DNA of 37,985 bases from Protostelium mycophagum (lineage: Eukaryota; Evosea; Variosea; Protosteliida; Protosteliaceae). Positions 1-11,791 of this stretch are shown piece after piece; the first letter of the stretch is position 1, and each line of letters opens with the position of its first letter. The notes under the pieces were generated by a model. That model was given only the letters and a program-made list of their open reading frames with translations, was not told where the DNA came from and did no database searches. Location of the stretch: the NCBI GenBank assembly GCA_002081555.1, contig MZNV01001561.1, positions 1 to 37,985 of the forward strand, written 5' to 3'. Both the position numbers and the translations under genes were made by a program.

Positions 1-439
1 TTCTTTGACCATGACCACCTTCCCTCTTTACAGTGACATCTTCTCTTGTGATGCTGATGGATACTGCTGCTCTCAATGGCTTGGATGCTGCCTGGTAATC
101 CCATGGATGATAACGATCTACAACCCGTCAATTTTTCAGTCTGGTTGTAGATGTGGAATTTAGGTTGTCACACGCTGGGACTACAGAGATGCTGAGTGCA
201 GCTCTGCCGCAGCACAAAGTTACCAATTAATATTTCGTGTCTACAGCAGAGTTGTAGAGATGTCGAATTTTCATTCAATTTTCATCGAATTTTGTCACCC
301 TATCGGCCATATTGTTCATCTTGTCAAGGCTCTGCAGTTCGTTCCTTATCAATGCCTCCTTCCTTGATACGTAAATAGACAGCTTCTCCGTAATGGCAAA
401 GGGGATCAATCGGACGAAGGGGTCCTTCTCTGACGTCAT
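1..439 (-). CDS. Unknown protein, 5' part only, runs off the left edge
   Basis: I chose ATG 439-437 because it opens a clean 47-codon first exon (439-299). It starts MTSEKDPFVRLIPFAITEKL and ends before a GTGACA donor at 298. A further exon lies at about 114-1 after an acceptor ending GGGTTGTAG. Its best frame reads like protein (RYHPWDYQAASKPLRAAV) and leaves the window. One or two very small exons may lie between 240 and 170, but I could not make the phases agree, so the middle of the model is uncertain. The first exon is charged and helical in look, with no signal peptide or membrane segment. I do not recognise the family and assign no function. Confidence 0.5.
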
Positions 440-809
440 CACGGCAGATTCAGGGGGAGCGCTTTTACAATGGGGGTCTTAAACGTCACATTTCTGGGGA
501 CCAGTGCCATAGATGGTTTTGAATGGTCGTGCAATGAAAGAAGCAAGGGTCCAACGAACCAGCAGAAAAATAGAATTGTAAAAAGGCGTTGAGACGGAAA
601 TATTTTCCCGGCAAAATTCGTCAAAAGACATTAAACACGACGAAGGAAAGAAGAGTTTGGAGAAAGAGCAAAATTTAGACGAAATTTATGAGGAAAATTT
701 CTGGCTAGTGTAGATAAACAACGACGTCATACGTCATTATCATCACCAGTCGTTTTAATTCTTCTTTTTGGAGCCAGTTTGTGAAATCACCGAAAAGGTT
801 AAAAGATAA
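440..809. other. Spacer between the unknown gene and tRNA-Ser
   Basis: This holds the presumed 5' flank of the leftward gene. A minus-strand reading frame of 61 codons (624-439) has a hydrophobic stretch (LFTILFFCWFVGPLLLSL). It ends exactly where the next gene's ATG begins, its TGA overlapping that ATG. It could be an upstream ORF or an upstream exon, but no splice joins it in phase. I see no repeat or other gene here. Confidence 0.4.
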
Positions 810-891
810 CGACACCTGCAGGGTTCGAACCTGCGCATCCGAAGATATTAGATTTCAAGTCTAACGCCTTAAACCTCTCGGCCAAGGTGTC
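810..891 (-). tRNA. tRNA-Ser, anticodon UGA
   Basis: The minus strand folds as a class II tRNA. The 7-bp acceptor stem is GACACCT/AGGTGTC (891-885 with 817-811), with discriminator G at 810. The anticodon loop is CTTGAAA with anticodon TGA (857-855). There is a variable arm of serine type, and the T-arm GCAGGTTCGAACCCTGC carries the invariant TTCGA. There is no intron. It decodes UCN serine codons, mainly UCA. It lies 67 bp beyond the aldehyde dehydrogenase stop codon on the same strand. Pol III promoter boxes are internal (A box in the GGCCGAGAGG region, B box GGTTCGAACC). Confidence 0.96.
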
Positions 892-958
892 CTGTGAGCG
901 ACCGCATCAATTAAAATTATCTTATAACAATACGTCTTAGACTTGTGAGTTTAGTCTC

Positions 959-3181
959 TCATATTTTTCCAGCATTTTTCATCAGCATGATCTTGACCTC
1001 TGTGAAGTCCTCAATGGCATATTTCAGCCCTTCTCTTCCAAGTCCACTCTCCTTGATACCTCCATACTGCTACTGTCAGATTGGTGCTTTTATATAATAT
1101 TTGACATACTGGCTGTGAATCGACTCTTGCAGAGGGAATCTCGTTGATCAGCACACCACCGACGTGTAAGTTGTCGAAAGCGTAGAATGCTTTGTTGAAG
1201 TTTGACGTGAAAACTCCGGCTTGTAGTCCAAAAGCGGAATTGTTTACCTGTGGAAAAAATGAATTTCGTAAAGTATTGCCAAAGTAGGCTGACCTGCTTG
1301 ATTGCGTCCTTAAAGTCAGAGAAACGTATCAGATAACACACTGGGCCAAAGACTTCTTTGCACGCTAATTCACTGCTTGGGTCCACGTTCTCCACGATAG
1401 TGGCATCTACAACGATGTAAGGGAGGGGAGATGCAATTTACATTACCATAAAAGGGGGCGTTCAGACCTCCACCAATGACCACCTGCATACCACTCAGAA
1501 TTTTTCGAGATATTTCCGAGAAATTTCTGTCACAACTCTCATTTAGCTAAAATTTTTGCTAAATTTTCTGAAATAGTACGAAAATTTTTTCACAAAAAGT
1601 AATTATGTCAAAGTACAACACTTGTCAAATATCTCACATTGCCTTTGGACTCTCTGACCCACTTGTCCACTCTCTTCGCGTCATTCTCCGTGATGAGAGG
1701 TCCTAAGAAGGTGTCCTCTTCAAAGGGACTTCCCTGCTTTATATTTTTGGTCTTCTCCACAAGCTTCTCCTTCAGCTCATCGTACACCTGTCTCGTCAGT
1801 TAACGTGATCCTTAGCGTGATGTTGAAAAAAAAATGAGAGGGGGAAGGGATCGAACCTTGTCGTGGGCGAAGATTCTCTGTACGGAGATGCAGCTCTGTC
1901 CGGACTGGTAAAAAGCACCGAAAACAATTCGGTCCGCGATGTAGTCGAGGTTTTCGGCGTCTTCATCTACAACGACGGCGGCATCCCCACCAAGCTCCAA
2001 GGTGACCTGAAATTTCTCAGAAGAGTCCCGGAAAATTCTGTAAATATTCTGACCTTCTTCTTTCCTGCGGCGGCCTTTACCTTCCATCCTGAAATTCTTC
2101 AGTAAATTCTGACGAAATTTTGATTCAATTCAAGGTCATTTCCTCGACTTTTCTCCGAAAATCTTTTGAAATTTCACAGAAATCTCCATCTACAACTCAC
2201 CGACTTCGGCACTACCAGTAAAAGACACCAACTTTATCCTCTCGTCCTCACTAAAAATTTTCGCGTGTTCAACGCTGGTCGGCAAAATGGAGAAGGACCC
2301 CTCGGGTAAATTATGATTGCTTAAAATATCTCCAATGATTGTGGCGGTGAGAGGGGTTCTTTCGGATGGTTTGACCACGAAGGGACAACCTGTGACGTCA
2401 TCAGCAGAGTGCGTCTACAACGAGACGTACCGGCGGCAATGGCGGGGGCGATTTTGTGTGCGGCTAAATTCACCGGAAAATTGAAAGGGACGATCATGGA
2501 CACCTACACATTCAGGATTTGTACAATATTATTATTCAGGATTTTCTGTACAAAAATCTACCAGGCCCACGGGAAATCTGGAGGTCAAACCTTTGAAGCC
2601 CTTGGCTCTCTCAGAGATGTCCATCTCCATGAATTCGCCGTTTCTTCTGATGGCCTCTTCTGCAGCGTAAGTAAAAGTGTCCACAGCTCTCAATACCTGT
2701 TTGCATGAATGAGGAGATCCATTTGTTCCAGTACTTACTTCGACTCTGGAGTCTTTGATGGGCTTTCCGACCTCCACGGCGAGGGCATGAGCCACCTCTT
2801 CGGTTCTTTGTATGAGCTCATTTGCCACACCTAAGAGGATCTTCTTCCTCTCGAAGCTTCCTAATTCCTGTGGTGATCAGAAAGATGAACGACTAGAATG
2901 ATTATTACGTGCATGGACCGCTCTGCTTTGGAAGCCAATTCAATGGCAGTGGTGATGGCTTTATCGTCGGCGTGGCTGACGTGTGTTGCGACCTTTTCAT
3001 CTCAATTAAACATTTTCAGTGGTATCGAAGTCAGTCACCTTGCCAGAGAACTTGTCAATAACTGGGATGGCGTTCTTCTCCAAGAGTACTGGTTTGCCGC
3101 CCAGATAGTAGGGGTATAATGTCTTCAGTGCTACATTCAGTAAGCCACAACACTAATAATTCACCTACATTTTGCTGCCAT
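959..3181 (-). CDS. NAD(P)-dependent aldehyde dehydrogenase, about 481 aa, 12 exons
   Basis: It oxidises an aldehyde to the acid with NAD(P)+. Exons, high to low: 3181-3169, 3130-3039, 2992-2909, 2867-2739, 2696-2562, 2503-2431, 2389-2201, 2088-2054, 2006-1857, 1787-1638, 1483-1447, 1406-1294, 1247-1110, 1066-959. All phases agree and give about 481 residues, the usual family length. Visible motifs are the NAD-binding [27 protein letters not shown] and SFTGSAEVG, the general base in TLELGGDA, the catalytic cysteine in [10 protein letters not shown], and [12 protein letters not shown] near the C terminus. The sequence resembles lactaldehyde or non-phosphorylating glyceraldehyde-3-phosphate types, but the substrate cannot be read off. 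There is no targeting peptide, so it is probably cytosolic. The first exon is only 13 nt (MAAK). It is divergent from the hydrolase at 3280. Confidence 0.93.
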
Positions 3182-3279
3182 CTCGTGTCGTGTGTGCAAA
3201 AGAGTTGCCAGATCGTGTTTGTAGATGGTTCAGATTGAGTTTTCTGTTGTTTGTAATCGTCATACATCAACCAACAAAA
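3182..3279. promoter_or_regulatory. Short shared promoter between divergent ALDH and hydrolase genes
   Basis: Only 98 bp separate the two start codons, so this segment must hold both 5' UTRs and the promoters. It is AT-rich toward the hydrolase (TTTTCTGTTGTTTGTAATCG). I see no clear TATA box. Joint control is inferred from spacing only. Confidence 0.5.
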
Positions 3280-4583
3280 ATGACATCAGCAAAGACACAA
3301 TTTCTCCAGCTCAAAGATGGAAGCAACCTCGCTTATCAAGTGTACAATCAGGAAGCCAAGGATGTGCCCTTAGTCATGATCACTGGCATGTCCGCCGTCA
3401 AAGAGATGTGGTTCGATTTACCTCGAGAACTGGCGACGACAAGACCGGTGCTGGTATTTGACAACCGAGCTATGGGCGAGTCTAGGGTGTCTGCAGAGAC
3501 CGAAGCCTCACGTAACTTTGGCATATCGTTGGTGTCCATGGCCCAGGATACTGCCGCTCTCATAGAATACCTCGGTTGGGATGTGGTCGATGTATTAGGG
3601 TGGTCAATGGGAGGAATGATCGCCCAGACACTGGTGTTGGATAACATCGAGAGGGCGAAAAATGACGACCGAAAGAACAGATCATTCAAGATTAGAAGTT
3701 TGATTCTGTGTGGATCATCACCCAATGATAGTGCCAACTCTGCATACATTCCCCTTCTTCGTGAGATGTTCAAGCAGAAAGTGAGGATTTTATTAGAGTT
3801 ATTAAATTCATTTATTTTACCAATAAAATTCAATTTCTTTGGGCGAATTATCAATTTCCTCAAGTCAAATTGAAATTCTCGGTTGTTAACGTGAACCTTA
3901 CCGTGAGCTCCCTAATCTCAAATTCTGAATTTTCATTGATTTTCCAGGATCCCAGTCCCAAAGAAAAGGTCCAACTGAGGCAGCAGGCCATAAAATTCGC
4001 TTACAAGATGACTGAGCTCAACTTCTCCAAAGAATTTGTGAAGAGACACCCCGAAGTCGTGAAATCTACCGCGGCTGAGCAGGTCAGAATTTTGATTTCA
4101 AAATTTAAAATTCAAATTTATTTTACAAAATTCAAATTTATTTCACAAAATTCAAATTTATTTTACAAAATTATGTGGATTTTTCGTGACCGAAACAGTT
4201 GAAGTACCGCATTCCTGTCCGAGTTGTGCAACAACAATCCGCTTCTATACGCGGGTTCGACGCCCGCCCCCGCCTCCACCTTTTGGCGGGAACTCCCACC
4301 CTCATTGTTCATGGAACGGAAGATTACGTGTTGGGTTATGATGGCGCAAGGGAATTTCTGAAGTTAATTCCTGGCAGCCAAGAGGCAAAATTCTCCCATA
4401 ACGCTTTCGGTCATTACTTCTTCCAAGAGGCGAGTCAATTTTCTTCGTTGTAGACGCAATTGTAGATCGAACATCTCCGGAACGGAAAAAGTCTGACAGG
4501 AACAGGTTCCGGTTGCCAAAGTGATCGATGAGTTCTTGGTGAAGCAAAATGCCACCAAAACAGCGATTCAGGCCAAGTTGTGA
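3280..4583 (+). CDS. Alpha/beta-hydrolase fold protein, about 316 aa
   Basis: A serine hydrolase of the alpha/beta-hydrolase superfamily; the substrate is unknown. Exons 3280-3780, 3948-4082, 4199-4429 and 4500-4583 join in phase. The nucleophile elbow is GWSMGG. The acid lies in LIVHGTEDYVL and the catalytic histidine in HNAFGHYFF, the order and spacing of the family. The oxyanion strand carries VMITGM. I preferred ATG 3280 to the in-frame 3172. The shorter start opens at MTSAKTQFLQLKDGSNLAYQ, which is where the fold begins, and 3172 would overlap the neighbour's first exon. The last intron appears to use a GC donor at 4430. There is no signal peptide, so it is likely cytosolic. Confidence 0.9.
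4111..4170 (+). repeat. Three tandem copies of a 20-bp AT-rich unit in an intron
   Basis: The unit TTCAAATTTATTTTACAAAA occurs at 4111-4130, 4131-4150 (one T to C change) and 4151-4170. It lies inside the hydrolase intron 4083-4198 and accounts for much of that intron's extra length. It is a recent, near-perfect minisatellite-like expansion. Confidence 0.9.
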
Positions 4584-4799
4584 ACAATAAATAGAACACA
4601 CTGATGGATGTCATGTGGTTCTAAAAATAGATTGGTTCCATTGGCATCAACGTACGTAAGAACCAACTGTTCCCAGAAAAAACACCATTGGAAGGTCAAA
4701 ATTGTGTGATTAAATTCTCCGGGGTCCACGCGGAAGACATTTCAACCAACCATTTTCACGAAACCACACCAACCGGCGAAACCAACAGTCTGCCTAAAG

Positions 4800-7700
4800 A
4801 TGATCAGGAGAGAGGCACTCGTCATCATCTTTCTTTTTGGTCTGGGATCATTCGCGAGGGGTGATTTTGTGCCCATATACGATGCGACAAGTGGCTCTCT
4901 TCCAATCGGTAACTTCCCTCCCGACAGTATGGTCACTATAGATTCGCGAGACTGCACAGGCGGCTCTGAAGAATTCCTTGAATGCTACATCGATTCGACC
5001 CTTACATCTTTCTCTCCTTCTATACAAGTCTTTGATGAGAGTGGAACGCTTATAAGCAGTTTAACAGGAAAATATGGTGGGTGAATGATCTTATTATTGA
5101 ACTGAAAAATGCAGTTCTAGACAGCAATTCCCTACAAGCCTCTATCGTGCCGTTCAATGATTCTCGGTTGCAATTACAAATCAGTGGGTTCGGTTGGTCA
5201 ACTAACATGTCCATATTGAACATCACAATCGGAGGACAGACCTGCTTCCCTTCACTTTCTCAAGACAATTATTACCTATTGTGCGAGATTGAGATTGGCA
5301 CCGCATTATCTCCCACAGTCATCACTTTGACAGAAGGAAACAGTAATCAAGTCAATTTAACAGCTTCCATACAACGTAAACATCGATGAATGTCTTTGCG
5401 GCTGACACACTTAGCACCTGAAATCTATTCGATTACGACCGTATCAGCATTTGGAGGGGAGATCATCCTGATTGGAGATTTCTACCCTGTATCACTCTCC
5501 ATCATTCGTCTCGGTGATGTCTATGACAAATCCCAGATTTGTACCAATTCACCATATAATACCTTCCCAACGACCAGTGCAGCCGCTTGCGTGGACAAAT
5601 ATTGCCAAGCAGGTGCGAATCCTTCATTTCCAGGGAGTTTTATCGGTTATGCATTTCAAAATTCAAATCTTCGTTATTTGGCGGGAAATTCGGTCCTTCT
5701 CAGAAGAAACTAGAGATGACAATGACAGATTGTAATTACATCGTCTTCAATTCAACCGCCAACACCTGCGGGATTTTTTCTTCCTGTGATGAGGGAAGCA
5801 ATGATGCTTCAGACGTAATCAGAGTCACGCCCAACAAGATGCTCGGAAGGGTCAATGTGACGTCATCAAATAGCAGCATGATTGTCTGTCAAGTTCCGAG
5901 CGTAAATCTTCCGGCGCAAATTCCCATCACTTTTTCGTCCTTCGGGTTCGACGCTTCTCGGGACGTTAATTTCAATGGTGAGATTTCTACGAAATTTCGA
6001 TCAAGACGGATGATGATCGTCACAGCCCCCTCACCTTCGTCATTGTACACTTTTGGTCAAGACGAGACGTCTTATCTCATAGCTAGAGATGTCGCGATTG
6101 ACCGCAATGCAACTGTCACATATGACAATTTGACGTGTCAAATAACAAAGCATGACAAGTCATTCGTTCTGGCTGAAGGACAAGGCATATTCTTACATTT
6201 TTTAAATTTACGGTGTAATGGGACCTTCACTCCTTCTGGAGAAGTCACCGTTGTCATTGACGACGGTAACCAAGGACAAGCAACCATCCAACCACAATGT
6301 GAGTGGAAATTCGTGGAAATCTCGTTGATTACGTACAGATCCGTTTTCCTACATCTATTACTATCCGTCAGTGATCTCACCACTATCTGGAGTGCTCCAA
6401 GTCGTTTCTGAAGCATTCAACTACACCGAAATCACTTTAGACGTCGACGGATACCCGTGTGACGTCATCGCGCAGACGGACTCGCAGATCTTCTGTCAAT
6501 ATAACACGAACAATCTGACACTTCGGGGTTTTGCACCTCGCTTGAATATTAGGCCCACACTTTATCCGGGCGGCAATCAGTCTGTCGAATTGGTATACGC
6601 GCGTGAGTTTTAACCAAATTCCATCATTAAATCCAATTAAATAAATAAATATTCTGCATCTACAATTGCCACAATTGCATATTAAAAAACACTCAAAAGA
6701 TACTGAGAAATCCAGAACCGAATTTCACCAGCACGCCTGTCCTCTCCATTGCAGCCAATCAGACTTGCGTCTTCAACATGTCTGGACTTTCCCTCGGAGA
6801 TATATACTATATCACTATCAGTGAAATAGATTATACGTCCAGTTGTAGTGTCAGCCTGACTTCGATCACGTGCTACGGAGTGAACATTAGACCGACTGAT
6901 TTGAGAGTATCAGTGGCCATGGGAAACGCAGACACTCTCTATAGAGACGCCGTTCCAGGTATTTTTTTATATTTTCAGCGTCATTCTATTTTTAGTTGCG
7001 GCGAAGCCGGAAATGACGTCATCATGACACGTGTCAGCACCGCTTATCATACCCGAGCAGAGTGACGTCAGCACGACAAGGGAGACCCTCACCATCTCCC
7101 CCCTGTACATCATGACCGAGGGAGACGGCCTCACCACCACCGTCCTCTTGAACGTCGATTACAGTCAGCAGATACCCTGTGGTCAAGATTGTTTGCCCAT
7201 CGACGCTTCGTATTCATCCCACACAAAAGAAGAATGTGCTCAATACTGTTATGACCGAAACATCAATTTTCAGTTTGGCATGTTGAATTCGGAGGCGCCA
7301 TCCGCCGAATACGCATTCGATTACGAGATCCAATCTGTCACAGATTGCGCAAGGAGATGCTCGTCAGACCCTGATCTTTATGATTCGGCACTGGTGAGCC
7401 AAAACAAGTGCGTCTGTGCGAGTCAAACAGATACACAATCGGACACCCCGGGAGGTGACAGTGTATACTGCAGAGGGGGTGATGAGGTGTGTGGTGAGAG
7501 CCAAGGAGTCCTGTCAGCCATCTATGATCTCCGTAATTGTGAGTACGATGATGACGTCACTCGACATCATGATGACACGATCAGATTGTGAGTCGGCGAA
7601 CTTCGATGCTGAATACGGGTCATGCACTTTGTATTCCATTTTTAGAGTACCACCTGACGCACCTGACGCACCTGGGGACAAGAGGAGTGAGGGGAACCGT

Positions 7701-10700
7701 CCTAAAAATATAATATTACCTCCGACACAGACCAAGTGCAGAAACGTCACGACACAACAGCTGAAAGATGGGTCGTTCTCATTGCAATGCAACCCTGATT
7801 CGGCAGGCTGGCAACGTGAGTGTTTTTCTTTTGAGGAATATTGATGACATCATCAGCCAACATGACCCTCTCGATTGTGAATGGGATATTTGCGGGCACC
7901 ACCTTTTTCTCATATTCTGGTAAACATGTCTAATTCTTTCCCTCATCTCAATCATGCAGTTCCCAGCATCACAGAGGCACATTACTTCATCAACGTCACG
8001 GATGACATGCCATATCATTACACAATCATGGGGACAAACATGGGCTATTACATCCTCTTAGATGAGAATGAGGATAGCTTCTACCAGCCTGGTGATGCGG
8101 TGAGCCCGTCGATGTTTATGGTGGACACGTCATCAAACTGCACTACAACGAGCCTTTTTGATGATGGGCACAAACATGTGGGCGGGTTCACAATGCAATG
8201 TGAGAGAAAAATCCCCGAAAATTCAAGGGTGAGGTTGCAAGTGAGGGGCTACAACGCGGAAGTGTCTTTTGCCACAAAACGTGAGTTTGAAATTTCACGG
8301 AAATTTCGTTGACATTTTGACAGAACCCATAATCACCACGATTGTTCGGGGAAGTAACACAACAATTAATATCACAAATACCAGCATACCATCCTCATTC
8401 AACGGCACAGTGTCCGTTGTAGTCGGCAACTTCACCTGTACAGGTAGAGATGTCGACATGTCGACATGTAATTTGACAGATGTACAGATGTGACCTTCAC
8501 GACGGAGTTTATCCGTTGTAATGTGGTGGAGGGATATGGAGCAGGTCTGACGCTCCAGTTGTATTCCGATGACATCATCTGGTCTACTGCGAGTTTCTCT
8601 TTTGACCCTCCATCGATCTACAACGTGAGGGATATCGTCGACACGATGTCGACACAGGTGACTGATTATGTACAGGTCTCATCTACAGCGTTGTTTGGGG
8701 GGATCGTGCGCATAAACGGTAATTTCTTTGGTGGTGAGAAAGCAGCTGTCAGAGTACTGATCAATTCGACTATCTGTGTTCTGATGAACCAGACATTCAC
8801 ACAAATCGCCTGTCAGGTCATCTTCTCATGACATCATATCTTCTGACACCTCGTCACCTGTCAGAAATTGACTCCAACAGTTGGGACCGATGAATGTCTC
8901 CGCGGCTAATCTGACGTTATTTTTGGATGTTGCAGGACAGAGCACCACGTCTTTATACACTGCACTACCTTGTAGCCCCCTTGCTACCAACACCTATTAC
9001 TGCTCGTACTGTGACGTGTACAGATATATAAATCACACACCCTCTGACATGTCATCCTACCTACTCTCCGTCTCCCAGGGTGAGAGATCCCGAAATTTCG
9101 AAGAAATTTCACGGAAAACTGACTGAGCATTCAGATCTGTCAAGACGTAGTTGCGTGATCAATTATGATCTGCCTGCGATCTCCGCGTTTGTATCTTCGT
9201 ACCCTCCGTATTGCGAAGCACTACTCGAAGCACAACTCAACTTGGTCCAACCTCTATCTGCCAGTTGTCTGGCGTATTCTTTAGACGTAATCAACGATTT
9301 ACTGGACGAGGAAGCCTCCATACCCCTCGACACTCTGGAGGTGAAATTCCCGCGAAATTTCATGGAGATCTGATGTGAAATAGTTGCTCGTACAGAGTTT
9401 ATCGCTTGTGGCTCAGAACATGTCAGCGGCGAATGTGACAGCAGAGGCAGTCTTCAATACCTTAAAGCGGGTGGTGAAAGCTGGTCTCCGTGGCAACGCG
9501 AATTTCACCATAATGACACAACAAATATCCCTCACGGCACGCAGGGTGCGTTTTTATTTAACATTTTTCCAATGTTGTTTCTGACCTCTTCAGTTTTCTG
9601 CCAGTTCTCCCGCCGCCTTGTCGTTTGGAAATTTGACGACTTCCCTCTCCATCTCGGCACCCATAATTACTCGTCTAACATCTGAAACTTTTAACGCATT
9701 TCTGATGGTCATCAAATTCGACCCCTATGGGTCTACAATGAGACGATATGCAGACATCACAGAAATCGAAGTGAGATGTCTTTTTTATCAAAGTCATGTG
9801 AATGAAATTTCACTGAAATTTCACAGTTATTGGATGCCAATGTCAAGGAAATTTCTGTGAATAATACGAATGAACCGTTACGTATCACCCTGGCAACCAC
9901 AGAACAGAAAAATAACAACGAAGGTCTGTTAATTCACCTTCAAAGACGTTCTTCGCATCTACAACCCGCCAAATCTATGACTAAGATCTTCAGACTTTCT
10001 CTGCTCGTTCTGGGACACCACCAGATCTTTATATTCCCAGGACGGGTGCTCTCCTGAAACGTCATCGGCTCAAAGTAATGGTGCGGTCACGTGCCTATGT
10101 AACCACTTGACCAGTTTCACGCTGGGCGTGACACCACAATCTTCCGCAAAGACTCCGGTTGGCGCCATCGTTGGTAATTTAAATTTCGAATTCGTACCGT
10201 ATGAAATATTAAAATGATGCAGGGGGGGTCCTGGGGGGAGCAGCGCTCATCGCATTAATTGCCGCTGGTGCATTTTTTTTTATCACAAAAAGCAAGAGGA
10301 AAAACGAAGGAGAGGTATGACGTCATCTGATTCACCGAAACCAGTCGAAAAAATTGACTCGTTGTAGTTGGCCGAATTCGAGCTGACAAATTTAATGGAG
10401 GGGGATGTGCCGTTCTCAGCGGTGAAGATTGAAGGGCAGATAGAAGGGTGTTTAAGAATGTACACAGGTATCTTTCAACACAGCAAAGTACGTAACTCGA
10501 AATTTCGGAGAAAGTTCGTCGACATTCAAATAACAGCGACTAGGTGGCCTTCAAAAAGTTTTCCATTCCTCCCGTCGGGGCAGATGAAGGCAGCTTCACC
10601 GAATCTAAAGACAAGGAGCTCTTTGTGCGAGAGAGTAAGCTCAGAAAGAGCCTGCACCACCCCAACATACCCCAATATCTGGGAGTTGTCAGTGATGTCA

Positions 10701-11791
10701 GTGATATCTACATCATGACAGAGTACGTGCCTGATGGGTCTCTGGCAGATCTGTTGCAAAGGAGAAACAAAGAGGTATGACGTCATGGTTAATGCGTTGG
10801 AAAGATAGCTGATTATGTCACAGACTGGTTTTGATGATTTGGCATTACTCAAAATGTGAGTCATGATGACAAATGACATTCCGAGTTAATCGAACCACAG
10901 GACGGCACAAGTGGCAGGAGCAATGACGTATCTCCATGACAACAATGTCATTTATGGCAGTCTGTCAGCAAGGTATGAGAGCGTGTGTCTCAATTGATTG
11001 AGACGTTGTAGAACCGTTATGGTCAGAAGGGGGACAGATGACTACAACCTCGTCCTCAAGGTAGAGAATAATAAAATATTCTGATTTTTACGCGTTGTAG
11101 TTGGTCGAATTCGGTACAGCAAGAAGGAACGAGGAGGGCGCCGAGTCTGGAAGTCTCCCGATGCGCTGGCTCGTGAGTACAATGTTGATTATTGTGACAA
11201 GAACAGTGTAATGATATTGATATCAACATGCTGAACGCACATAGGCACCCGAAGTACGAAACAACAAGGGCCTGACTAAGAGCAGCGATATGTGGGCTTT
11301 TGGCATCACTGTGTGAGTCCTGTTTAAGAAGTTATTTTTGATGATTTATTCTCATTTTTGACGCGTTGTAGATGGGAGATTTTCAACGGTGGACAAATTC
11401 CTTACGGCGAGATGAGTGATGCACAGGTATTTATTCCTCATGTCTTAGCAAAGACTCAAAATGTACAGATCAATGAATCAGATAAATTACTCACTTTTGA
11501 ACACGATCTTCTCGGCACAGTCATCAATCAATGGTGAGCGGCTCTTTCTTTCTGTGACTAAAAATATACAGTTGGTGTAAAAACCCAAGAGAGAGACCGA
11601 ATTGGGCGGATGTGAAGGCAGTTATGAAGGCCATACCACCAGTTCCAGTGGGCAAAGATGCCAGATCATCATCTTACCTCACATCCTTCGTACCGAGCGC
11701 GAGATCCTCTGGTTTGGAAGGTTCCAGCCTCTTTGCTCGTCCAGAATCGACGTATGCACTGACACCAGTGCCGGTGGAGTATGATAATTGA
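4800..11791 (+). CDS. Multi-IPT/TIG receptor with GAIN/GPS, one TM and tyrosine-kinase-type pseudokinase
   Basis: Probable single-pass surface receptor in more than 20 exons. The start gives a signal peptide (MIRREALVIIFLFGLGSFAR). The ectodomain has repeated IPT/TIG-like beta domains (clearest at about 5410-5640, 6370-6600 and 8300-8800) rich in N-x-S/T sites. A cysteine-rich WSC-like part lies at about 7180-7590. A GAIN-like region (about 9130-9990) ends in a GPS motif (9994-10140). Next come the membrane segment VLGGAALIALIAAGAFFFI (exon from 10223), a basic stop-transfer KSKRK, and a kinase-type domain (about 10410-11640). That domain keeps the VAFK lysine, LPMRWLAPEV and DMWAFGI, but the HRD aspartate is Ser (IYGSLSAR), DFG is EFG and the glycine loop is lost. 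It is therefore predicted to be catalytically dead. The C tail ends at TGA 11789-11791. The ligand is unknown. Confidence 0.85.
9994..10140 (+). other. GPS (GPCR proteolysis site) motif within the receptor
   Basis: This exon starts after a CAG acceptor at 9991-9993. It encodes the canonical GPS pattern: CSFW, then a GC pair partner (DGCSPE), then TCLCNHLTSFTLGV. Cleavage in known GPS proteins falls between Leu and Thr/Ser of HL(T/S). Here that is the codon border 10109/10110. The cysteines (C..W, GC, CxC) and the HLT tripeptide are all present, so self-cleavage is plausible. A membrane segment follows after about 20 residues, as in adhesion GPCRs and polycystins. Confidence 0.88.

Noticed and set aside
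439-624. 61-aa minus-strand frame with hydrophobic stretch as a separate secreted peptide
   Set aside because: It ends over the next gene's ATG, has no splice link in phase, and is in a probable 5' UTR; kept only as a possible upstream ORF.
3172-3279. In-frame upstream start for the alpha/beta hydrolase giving a hydrophobic leader
   Set aside because: It would overlap the ALDH first exon and leave no promoter; the fold starts at 3280.
4111-4170. CRISPR-like array
   Set aside because: Units are adjacent without unique spacers and AT-rich; an intronic tandem repeat in a eukaryote.
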